DNA of 5,504 nucleotides from Betaproteobacteria bacterium UBA3031 (lineage in GTDB: Bacteria > Pseudomonadota > Gammaproteobacteria > Burkholderiales > Eutrophovitaceae), in NCBI GenBank assembly GCA_002367635.1, contig DFDI01000113.1, positions 16,123 through 21,626 of the forward strand, given 5' to 3'. Below the pieces are notes generated by a model. The model was not told the DNA's origin. It saw only the letters and a list, made by a program, of their open reading frames with translations, and did not search any database. The position numbers and the translations under genes were made by a program. This document shows, piece by piece, positions 1-5,504 of the stretch (position 1 is the first letter of the stretch; each line of letters starts with the position of its first letter).

Positions 1-334
1 TTTTAAAAAGAAGAGCAATACCATTTGTAAATTGCTTCACAATGCCGTCTTTTCGAGCTAACATTTTCGACACATCAATGCTTACGTTTGTTGCCGAAAT
101 CCCATGCTCATGGAATTTGTGAATGGCTTTCTCATAATTCTCTGAAGACTCAAGCAGCGCTTTAGATGGAATACAACCAACATTGAGACAAGTCCCACCA
201 AGACTAGCTTTACCTGCAGAGTCGGTAAAATCATCAATACAAACTGTTCGAAGGCCCAATTGTGCCGCTCGAATGGCAGCGACATACCCGCCGGGTCCAG
301 CACCAATTACAGCAACGTCGTATATAGTTTCCAT
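1..334 (-). CDS. lpdA: Dihydrolipoyl dehydrogenase (E3), N-terminal 111 residues, runs off the window
   Basis: E3 is the flavoprotein that reoxidises the dihydrolipoyl groups of E2 with NAD+, using FAD and a redox disulfide, in the cytoplasm. Translating from the ATG at 334 gives METIYDVAVIGAGPGGYVAA, with the Rossmann FAD-binding GAGPGG motif at residues 11-16. GGTCLNVGCIPSKALL follows, with the redox-active cysteines at residues 49 and 54. The frame stays open to position 1, so about three quarters of a typical protein of roughly 475 residues lies outside. An in-frame TAA at 344-346, three codons upstream, excludes a longer start. The protein begins directly at the FAD domain, without the N-terminal lipoyl domain found on the pyruvate-dehydrogenase-linked E3 of Neisseria and Ralstonia. 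With its place 50 bp after sucB, this suggests it is the E3 dedicated to the 2-oxoglutarate complex. Sharing with other complexes cannot be excluded. Family assignment is secure. Confidence 0.96.
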   Translation of the reverse strand, partial: METIYDVAVIGAGPGGYVAAIRAAQLGLRTVCIDDFTDSAGKASLGGTCLNVGCIPSKALLESSENYEKAIHKFHEHGISATNVSIDVSKMLARKDGIVKQFTNGIALLFK

Positions 335-336
335 AG

Positions 337-341
337 CACCT
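337..341 (-). promoter_or_regulatory. Probable ribosome binding site of lpd
   Basis: On the minus strand AGGTG lies two bases before the ATG at 334. It matches part of the Shine-Dalgarno consensus, but the spacing is on the short side. It is the only candidate, because the bases further upstream are almost pure A/T. Confidence 0.5.
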
Positions 342-342
342 G

Positions 343-360
343 ATTAATTAAGTAATTAAT
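343..360. repeat. Perfect AT-only inverted repeat in the sucB-lpd gap
   Basis: ATTAATTA, a two-base AG spacer, then TAATTAAT form a perfect 8-bp inverted repeat directly upstream of the lpd ribosome binding site. The stem has no G or C and the spacer is too short for a stable RNA loop, so it is not a convincing terminator. It could be a protein-binding palindrome or simply A/T-rich spacer sequence. No regulator can be named from the sequence. Confidence 0.5.
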
Positions 361-384
361 GATTGCGAAGTGAGCTCTTTAGCA

Positions 385-1596
385 CTAAATCTCGAGCAAC
401 AAACGAGAAGGATCTTCAAGTGCCTCTTTAATTGAAACTAGAAATAAAACTGCCTCGCGACCATCAATAATTCGATGATCGTAAGATAATGCCAAATAAT
501 TCATCGGCCTTACAACAACTTGCCCATCCTCAACAACTGGACGATCTTTGGTTGCATGAATTCCTAAAATAGCTGATTGAGGTGGATTAATAATTGGCGT
601 CGACAACATAGACCCGAAAATCCCACCGTTAGATATGGAGAAAGTTCCACCGGTTAGTTCATCAATGGTCAACCTGCCCTCTTGCGCTCGCTTCCCGTAA
701 CCACTGATCGATTTCTCAATCTCTGAGAACCCCATCGTATCAGCGTTTCGAATGATTGGCACGACAAGACCTCTAGGACTACCGACCGCCATACCAATAT
801 CAAAATACCCATGATAAATGATATCGTCCCCGTCCACTGAGGCGTTGACTATTGGGTATTTTTTAAGTCCAGCAATAACCGCCTTAATAAAAAAGGACAT
901 GAAACCCAACTTAACTCCATGCTCCTTTTCAAACTGCACCTTGTACCGGTTTCGAATATCTATGACCGGTTGCATATTAACCTCATTAAAGGTCGTCAAG
1001 ATTGCGGCTGTCGCCTGTGACTGCAGCAATCGCTCTGCAACGCGTTGCCTGAGACGTGACATCGGTACACGTTGCTCAGATCTTCCTTTGGCACCCAATT
1101 CTTTAGCCTCTGCTGGAACGACAGCAGACTGATGGTTTTCTTTTTTAGCCAATGTTGCAGCAACCATATCTTCTTTGGTAATTCGGCCGCCTCGACCCGT
1201 CCCAGAGATTTTGTTCACTTCAATACTTTTATCAGCGGCGAATTTTCTGGCTGCCGGCATGAGCACCACGGTGGTCTCCACCGTAGAAGCATCTGTCTTA
1301 GCCCTCTCATTTTTACCTGCTGCTATTGTGTTCGCTTCTACCTGTCGATCATCAACTGCACTGGTATCAATACGAGCAATAACCTCATTCGCTGCGACCA
1401 AGGCTCCCTCTACTTTAACAATCTCGATCAACACACCCGACTGAGGTGCCGGCAGCTCTAACACAACTTTATCTGTCTCAATATCGATAAGGTTCTCATC
1501 TCTTTGAACAAAATCTCCTTGCTTTTTGTGCCAAGACAACAAAGTTGCCTCAGCTACAGATTCAGACAATGCAGGCACTCGAACTTCAATCAGCAT
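385..1596 (-). CDS. sucB: Dihydrolipoyllysine succinyltransferase, E2 of 2-oxoglutarate dehydrogenase
   Basis: E2 forms the core of the 2-oxoglutarate dehydrogenase complex and transfers the succinyl group from its lipoyl arm to CoA. The 403-residue protein (E. coli has 405) starts MLIEVRVPALSESVAEATLL. The lipoyl domain spans about residues 1-78, with the lipoylated lysine at 43 in ETDKVVLE. A charged, Ala-rich linker follows. The peripheral subunit-binding domain is at about 112-148 (MPAARKFAADKSI...GTGRGGRITKEDM). A second linker leads to the catalytic domain at about 175-403. GGTFSISNGG is at 316-325, and SYDHRIIDG at 371-379 contains the catalytic His374 and Asp378. There is a single lipoyl domain, as usual for SucB. 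The start is the ATG at 1596, because GGGAGA lies just upstream. A TTG at 1608 would give four extra residues but would place the ribosome binding site inside the coding region. The gene sits 54 bp after sucA. Its N-terminus resembles betaproteobacterial SucB. Confidence 0.97.
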   Translation of the reverse strand: MLIEVRVPALSESVAEATLLSWHKKQGDFVQRDENLIDIETDKVVLELPAPQSGVLIEIVKVEGALVAANEVIARIDTSAVDDRQVEANTIAAGKNERAKTDASTVETTVVLMPAARKFAADKSIEVNKISGTGRGGRITKEDMVAATLAKKENHQSAVVPAEAKELGAKGRSEQRVPMSRLRQRVAERLLQSQATAAILTTFNEVNMQPVIDIRNRYKVQFEKEHGVKLGFMSFFIKAVIAGLKKYPIVNASVDGDDIIYHGYFDIGMAVGSPRGLVVPIIRNADTMGFSEIEKSISGYGKRAQEGRLTIDELTGGTFSISNGGIFGSMLSTPIINPPQSAILGIHATKDRPVVEDGQVVVRPMNYLALSYDHRIIDGREAVLFLVSIKEALEDPSRLLLEI

Positions 1597-1600
1597 GACT

Positions 1601-1606
1601 TCTCCC
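1601..1606 (-). promoter_or_regulatory. Ribosome binding site that fixes the sucB start
   Basis: On the minus strand GGGAGA is followed by AGTC and then ATG (1596-1594). This is a good Shine-Dalgarno sequence at normal spacing and it selects the ATG over the in-frame TTG at 1608-1606, which overlaps it. Confidence 0.85.
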
Positions 1607-1627
1607 AATTATGGTTAGTCGCAAATA

Positions 1628-1657
1628 CGTTAATCAGATATGTTAAATCGTTAATCA
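1628..1657. repeat. Pair of 9-bp direct repeats at the sucA stop and in the sucA-sucB gap
   Basis: CGTTAATCA occurs exactly at 1628-1636 and 1649-1657 on the plus strand (TGATTAACG on the minus strand). The start-to-start distance is 21 bp, about two helical turns. The second copy contains the sucA stop codon and its last coding bases. It may be a regulator site or a chance match in A/T-rich sequence; nothing else supports a function. Confidence 0.4.
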
Positions 1658-4473
1658 TTTATTCCTAAAGCGGCATTCAACACTGCACTTTGACGCTTTA
1701 AATGGAGCGCCGAATACCCACCTGCTGGTGAAGCCGAAGAGGCTCTCAACGCATAACTTAGCTTTTGCCCTTTCAACAGATGGCGTTCTATGTAGTGCTG
1801 AATCCTGTGCCAAGCACCTTGATTCCCTGGCTCTTCCTGGCACCAAACCATCTCTTTTGCACCTTTGTAAAGAGCTATCTGCGCTTTGAATAAATCATGC
1901 GGGAACGGATAGAGCTGCTCCAACCTGACAATCGCAACATGATCCAGTTGACGCTCTTGACGTAGAGCAGAAAGTTCGAAATAAACTTTGCCACTACAGA
2001 ATACAACCCGTTTAATCTTGGAAGGATTCGTATTCGCGTCATCTGGAATGAGGTTTTGAAATTCTCCATTGACAAGGTCGTCTAAAGAAGAGATAGATTG
2101 TTTGTGGCGCAGTAAGCTCTTAGGACTAATAATGATCAACGGCTTGCGGTAAGGTCGAATCATTTGACGTCTCAAAACGTGAAACATTTGACTAGGCGTT
2201 GAAGGAATACAAATTTGCATGTTGTAATCAGCACACAACTGTAAATAACGTTCAATTCTTGCCGAAGAATGCTCTGGCCCCTGCCCTTCGTAACCATGAG
2301 GCAGCATCATCACGAGACCACACATGCGTCCCCACTTAACTTCACCAGAAGCGATAAACTGATCAATGACGACCTGCGCTCCATTGGCAAAGTCACCAAA
2401 TTGAGCCTCCCAAATCACGAGCTCATTAGGTTCAGTTGTTGCGTAACCATATTCGAAACCAAGCACTGCTTCTTCCGACAGCAATGAATCGATCACTGAA
2501 AATGTAGGCTGTCCTTTATCAATATGCTCAAGGGGAATGTACATCCCGCCGGTCGCACCCTGCCTTCTTTGGTCATGCAAAACAGCATGTCTATGGAAAA
2601 AAGTTCCTCGACCGCTATCCTGACCAGATAAACGAATACCATAGCCGGCTTTTAAAAGTGACGCGTAAGCCAAATTTTCTGCCATACCCCAATCGATCGG
2701 AAGCTCACCTTGTGACATCAAGCGACGATCACTAATCACCTTTTCTACGCGAGGCTGCAATACAAACCCCTCCGGCACAGTTGTCAGCTTCGCGGATAAA
2801 GCTTTAATCGACCTTAACGTTAGGCTCGTTTTCGCTGCGTGCGTCCATGGAATATTTTGGTAAGCCGACCAATTAACCGTATAAGGAGGTTTAAAATTGG
2901 ACAAGATGGTTTTATTTGTATGATGCCCGCCATCCAACGCATCTCTGAAATGGCCAATCATTTCCTCCGGCTCTTCACCCCGAACACAACCTTCGGCTAC
3001 TAGGCGATCTGCATATTTTTTTCGAGTACCCGGATGTTTTTTAACTAAGCTATACATCCAAGGCTGCGTGACCATCGGCTCATCTTGCTCGTTGTGCCCG
3101 AGCTTTCTAAAGCAGACAAGATCAATCACTACATCTTTTCCAAATTCCATCCGATAGTCGAGGGCAATTTCCGTCACAAAGGCTACTGCTTCAGGATCAT
3201 CCCCATTGACATGGAAAACGGGCGCATCAATCATCTTTGCAATGTCACTACAATACAAAGTAGAACGCATATCCCTAGGGTCTGAGGTTGTGAATCCAAT
3301 TTGATTGTTAATAATGATGTGTACGGTACCCCCAGTTCGATAGCCACGTGTCTGAGAGAGGTTTAAAGTCTCCATAACGACACCTTGCCCGGCAAAAGCG
3401 GAGTCGCCATGCAGCAACACAGGTAGGACTTCTCTGCCTTCAGTATCGTTGCGGCGATGTTGTCGAGCGCGTACTGACCCCTCAACAACTGGGTTAACAA
3501 TTTCAAGATGTGAGGGATTAAATGCTAAAGAAACATGCATTGGTCCACCAGGGGTCATCAAGTCCGAGGAAAACCCCTGATGATATTTAACATCACCCGC
3601 AGGGAGTTGCTCTACCGACTTGCCTTCGAACTCCGAGAATAGGTCCTTCGGCATCTTACCCAAGGTGTTCACAAGCACATTGAGACGCCCCCGATGCGCC
3701 ATACCAATAACTGCCTCTTGAATACCTAACTGACCGGCTCTTTGTAGCAGATGATCCAACGACACAATCACACTTTCCGAACCCTCAAGAGAAAATCTTT
3801 TTTGCCCAACATACTTAGTGTGAAGATATTTTTCTAATGTCTCCGCTGCCGTCAAACGCTCGAGCAAATGAAGCTTAAGGTCTGAAGAATATTGCGGATG
3901 ACCTCTTGGCCCCTCAAGTCGATCTTGAATCCATCGTTTTTGCTGTACATCACTGATGTACATGTACTCTGCACCAACCGATCCGCAGTAGGTATCTTGC
4001 AAGGCCTTCAAAATATCTAACAAAGGCATTTGCTCAGGCCCGACAAAAGACCCCGTATTAAAGTTCTTATCAAGATCATCCTGGCCAAGGTCATAATGTT
4101 CGAGAGTTAACTCAGAAATTTCAGGCTTGCCGAATCGATCGAGCGGATCTAACGATGCAAGCCTCACACCTAAAAATCGGTATGCATTGATGAGTTGTAG
4201 CACTGAAACTTGTTTACGCTCGTTACTGACATCTCCTACAAGACCATTAACCGAGGGGGTTACCACCTCGTTGTTTTTATACCCGACAAATGACTTAACA
4301 ACCTGATGATGCGAGACATCCTTGACTAGACCTGAATTTTGCAAGCCATCAAAATAATCTTTCCAATCTACTGAGATTGAACTCGGGTCCTCTAAATAAG
4401 AGTCATACAACTCTTCTACAAATGCAGCATTAGTACCAAACAGGTAGGAGTTACCACCAAATTCGTTCATCAT
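1651..4473 (-). CDS. sucA: 2-oxoglutarate dehydrogenase E1 component
   Basis: E1o is the thiamine-diphosphate enzyme that decarboxylates 2-oxoglutarate and succinylates the lipoyl arm of SucB. The 940-residue protein is full length (E. coli has 933). The N-terminal E2-contacting segment is at about residues 9-43 (SYLFGTNAAFVEELY...DWKDYF). The ThDP-binding half runs from about 205 to 525. It contains GMAHRGRLNVL with His260, KYHQGFSSD with His298, and AFNPSHLEIV at 317-326. The cofactor motif pair is GDSAFAGQGV (356-365) and INNQIGFTTS (388-397). His260 and His298 fall on the same numbers as the E. coli active-site histidines. The transketolase-like half (about 592-790) carries DSGRGTFFHRHAV and LPHGYEGQGPEHSSAR, and the C-terminal domain contains CSGKVYFEL and WCQEEPGNQGAW. 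Two ATGs stand in tandem at 4473 and 4470, with an in-frame TAA at 4477-4479. The start therefore cannot lie further upstream, but no clear ribosome binding site is present. FRKLGHNEQDEP (455-466) is beta-like. The gene follows gltA by 45 bp. Confidence 0.98.
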   Translation of the reverse strand: MMNEFGGNSYLFGTNAAFVEELYDSYLEDPSSISVDWKDYFDGLQNSGLVKDVSHHQVVKSFVGYKNNEVVTPSVNGLVGDVSNERKQVSVLQLINAYRFLGVRLASLDPLDRFGKPEISELTLEHYDLGQDDLDKNFNTGSFVGPEQMPLLDILKALQDTYCGSVGAEYMYISDVQQKRWIQDRLEGPRGHPQYSSDLKLHLLERLTAAETLEKYLHTKYVGQKRFSLEGSESVIVSLDHLLQRAGQLGIQEAVIGMAHRGRLNVLVNTLGKMPKDLFSEFEGKSVEQLPAGDVKYHQGFSSDLMTPGGPMHVSLAFNPSHLEIVNPVVEGSVRARQHRRNDTEGREVLPVLLHGDSAFAGQGVVMETLNLSQTRGYRTGGTVHIIINNQIGFTTSDPRDMRSTLYCSDIAKMIDAPVFHVNGDDPEAVAFVTEIALDYRMEFGKDVVIDLVCFRKLGHNEQDEPMVTQPWMYSLVKKHPGTRKKYADRLVAEGCVRGEEPEEMIGHFRDALDGGHHTNKTILSNFKPPYTVNWSAYQNIPWTHAAKTSLTLRSIKALSAKLTTVPEGFVLQPRVEKVISDRRLMSQGELPIDWGMAENLAYASLLKAGYGIRLSGQDSGRGTFFHRHAVLHDQRRQGATGGMYIPLEHIDKGQPTFSVIDSLLSEEAVLGFEYGYATTEPNELVIWEAQFGDFANGAQVVIDQFIASGEVKWGRMCGLVMMLPHGYEGQGPEHSSARIERYLQLCADYNMQICIPSTPSQMFHVLRRQMIRPYRKPLIIISPKSLLRHKQSISSLDDLVNGEFQNLIPDDANTNPSKIKRVVFCSGKVYFELSALRQERQLDHVAIVRLEQLYPFPHDLFKAQIALYKGAKEMVWCQEEPGNQGAWHRIQHYIERHLLKGQKLSYALRASSASPAGGYSALHLKRQSAVLNAALGIND

Positions 4474-4518
4474 GGTTTATTCAGCCAAAGGTCCGTTGTA
4501 AGAATCATATTGAAGAAA

Positions 4519-5504
4519 TTATCGTTGTTGAATTGACCTCACATCCCGTGGGGCCTCACCGACATATAATTGTCTTGGGCGACCGATTTTTTGCTCAGAA
4601 TCAGAAATCATTTCATTCCATTGAGCAATCCATCCGACGGTACGTGCAAGAGCAAAAATACATGTAAACATGTTTGTTGGTATCCCCATCGCCCGCTGAA
4701 CAATACCCGAATAAAAATCAACGTTTGGATATAACTTCTTCTCAACAAAATAGTCGTCTTCTAACGCAATCCGTTCTAGCTCCATTGCCAGTTTGAATAA
4801 GCGGTCATTCTCCAAACCCAATTCACTTAAGACCTCATGACACGTCTCTCGCATCAATTTAGCCCTGGGATCATAATTTTTATAGACGCGGTGACCAAAG
4901 CCCATCAACCTAAATCCTGAATTTTTATCCTTAGCCTTCTTGATATATTCGCCAACCCGAGACACATCTCCAATCTCCTCCAACATATCCAAACACGCTT
5001 CGTTTGCACCACCGTGAGCCGGTCCCCAAAGGCAGGCAATTCCTGCAGCAATACATGCAAAAGGATTTGCACCAGAGGACCCGGCAAGACGAACAGTCGA
5101 AGTCGATGCATTTTGCTCATGATCAGCATGCAATATAAAGATACGATCTAACGCTCGCGCTAACGTTTCGTTAACTTTGTACTCTTCAGAAGGAACCGAG
5201 AACAGCATTTGCATAAAGTTAGCCGAGTAGCTCAACTTATTATCGGGATACACAAAGGGTTGCCCAACCGAGTACTTATAAGCCATAGCTGCAAGTGTTG
5301 GTATTTTGGCAATCAGGCGAAATTGTGAAATCTCTCGATGCGACGGGTTATCTAAATCTAATGAGTCGTGATAAAAGGCCGAGAGAGCGCCAACAGTACC
5401 GACCAAGATTGCCATTGGATGGGCGTCACGTCGGAAGCCTCTAAAAAAATTGTTAATCTGATCATGGACCATGTTGTGTCGCATGACCTTTGAATCAAAT
5501 CTTG
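4519..5504 (-). CDS. gltA: Citrate synthase, type I (large bacterial form), 5' end outside the window
   Basis: Citrate synthase condenses acetyl-CoA and oxaloacetate to citrate, the first step of the TCA cycle. The frame is open to the window edge. Six codons upstream of the Met at 5484 read RFDSKV and match the family there, so that Met (aligned with the RHTM region of E. coli, about residue 108) is internal and roughly 100 residues are missing. Counting from that Met, the substrate-binding HADHEQNAS segment is at 119-127. The three catalytic residues are present: His157 in WGPAHGGANEA, His198 in MGFGHRVYKN and Asp256 in NVDFYSG (E. coli His264, His305, Asp362). The C-terminus has GRPRQLYVG at 301-309, as in E. 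coli. Sequence and length fit the hexameric, NADH-responsive type of Gram-negative bacteria. A Ser replaces the E. coli allosteric-site Cys206. It lies 45 bp before sucA on the same strand, with no terminator visible between them. Confidence 0.97.
   Translation of the reverse strand, partial: RFDSKVMRHNMVHDQINNFFRGFRRDAHPMAILVGTVGALSAFYHDSLDLDNPSHREISQFRLIAKIPTLAAMAYKYSVGQPFVYPDNKLSYSANFMQMLFSVPSEEYKVNETLARALDRIFILHADHEQNASTSTVRLAGSSGANPFACIAAGIACLWGPAHGGANEACLDMLEEIGDVSRVGEYIKKAKDKNSGFRLMGFGHRVYKNYDPRAKLMRETCHEVLSELGLENDRLFKLAMELERIALEDDYFVEKKLYPNVDFYSGIVQRAMGIPTNMFTCIFALARTVGWIAQWNEMISDSEQKIGRPRQLYVGEAPRDVRSIQQR

Noticed and set aside
82..306. 74-codon open frame on the minus strand
   Set aside because: It lies inside lpd in another frame; the lpd frame carries the FAD and disulfide motifs, while this one has no recognisable feature.
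818..1461. Three overlapping plus-strand open frames of 89-129 codons (818-1132, 1072-1461, 1175-1444)
   Set aside because: All are antisense to sucB, have no family features and overlap one another. They arise from the codon pattern of the real gene.
1655..2075. Minus-strand open frames at 1655-1846 and 1875-2075
   Set aside because: They lie inside sucA in another frame. The sucA frame is continuous and matches its family to the C-terminus, so they are not signs of a frameshift.
2883..2923. Strong Shine-Dalgarno-like AAGGAGGT on the plus strand followed by TTG at 2897 and ATG at 2906
   Set aside because: The frame after it ends within about eight codons, and on the minus strand the same bases encode the ordinary SucA residues FKPPYTV. 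It is coincidental.
2269..3285. Plus-strand open frames at 2269-2487 and 3085-3285
   Set aside because: Antisense to highly conserved sucA segments and without recognisable protein features.
4905..5129. 74-codon minus-strand open frame
   Set aside because: It is a shadow within gltA, across the segment encoding the catalytic WGPAHGG motif in the true frame.
5482..5484. ATG at 5484 as the true start of a short citrate synthase
   Set aside because: The frame continues upstream to the window edge with family-like residues (RFDSKV before MRHNM), and about 100 N-terminal residues would otherwise be missing.
1..5504. CRISPR array, tRNA or rRNA gene, insertion sequence, or other mobile or defence element
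   Set aside because: No spaced repeats, RNA-gene signatures, transposase motifs or foreign-looking segment were seen; nearly all bases are accounted for by four housekeeping genes.

Overview
This window is a compact block of four TCA-cycle genes, all read from the minus strand: gltA (citrate synthase, 5' end outside the window), sucA (2-oxoglutarate dehydrogenase E1), sucB (dihydrolipoyl succinyltransferase E2) and lpd (dihydrolipoyl dehydrogenase E3, 3' end outside the window). In transcription order they run from position 5504 down to 1. The gaps are 45 bp (gltA-sucA), 54 bp (sucA-sucB) and 50 bp (sucB-lpd). No terminator-like GC-rich hairpin with a T-run is visible in any gap, so a single transcript is likely. 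No stretch of more than 300 bases lacks a gene, and the plus strand holds no convincing gene.

The organism looks like a proteobacterium with moderately low GC. Three things point towards Betaproteobacteria or a gammaproteobacterium with beta-like genes. The order gltA-sucA-sucB-lpd, without sdh genes between gltA and sucA, is the one known from Neisseria, Bordetella and relatives. The SucB N-terminus contains LSESVAEATLL, whereas enteric SucB has a PESVADGT-type sequence. SucA begins with an SYLFGTNAAFVEELY-like segment and carries FRKLGHNEQDEP, both beta-like. This placement rests on remembered family sequences, not on a search.

Together the genes encode entry of acetyl-CoA into the cycle (GltA makes citrate) and the complete 2-oxoglutarate dehydrogenase complex (SucA decarboxylates 2-oxoglutarate, SucB transfers the succinyl group to CoA via its lipoyl arm, Lpd reoxidises the lipoyl group and makes NADH). 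All catalytic motifs visible here are intact, and I see no frameshift or truncation other than at the window edges.

I found no evidence of a novel system. The points worth a second look are small: start-site corrections for sucB, gltA and lpd; a sucA start with no recognisable Shine-Dalgarno sequence; changes in the presumed NADH allosteric site of citrate synthase; a 9-bp direct repeat in the sucA-sucB gap; and an AT-only inverted repeat before lpd.
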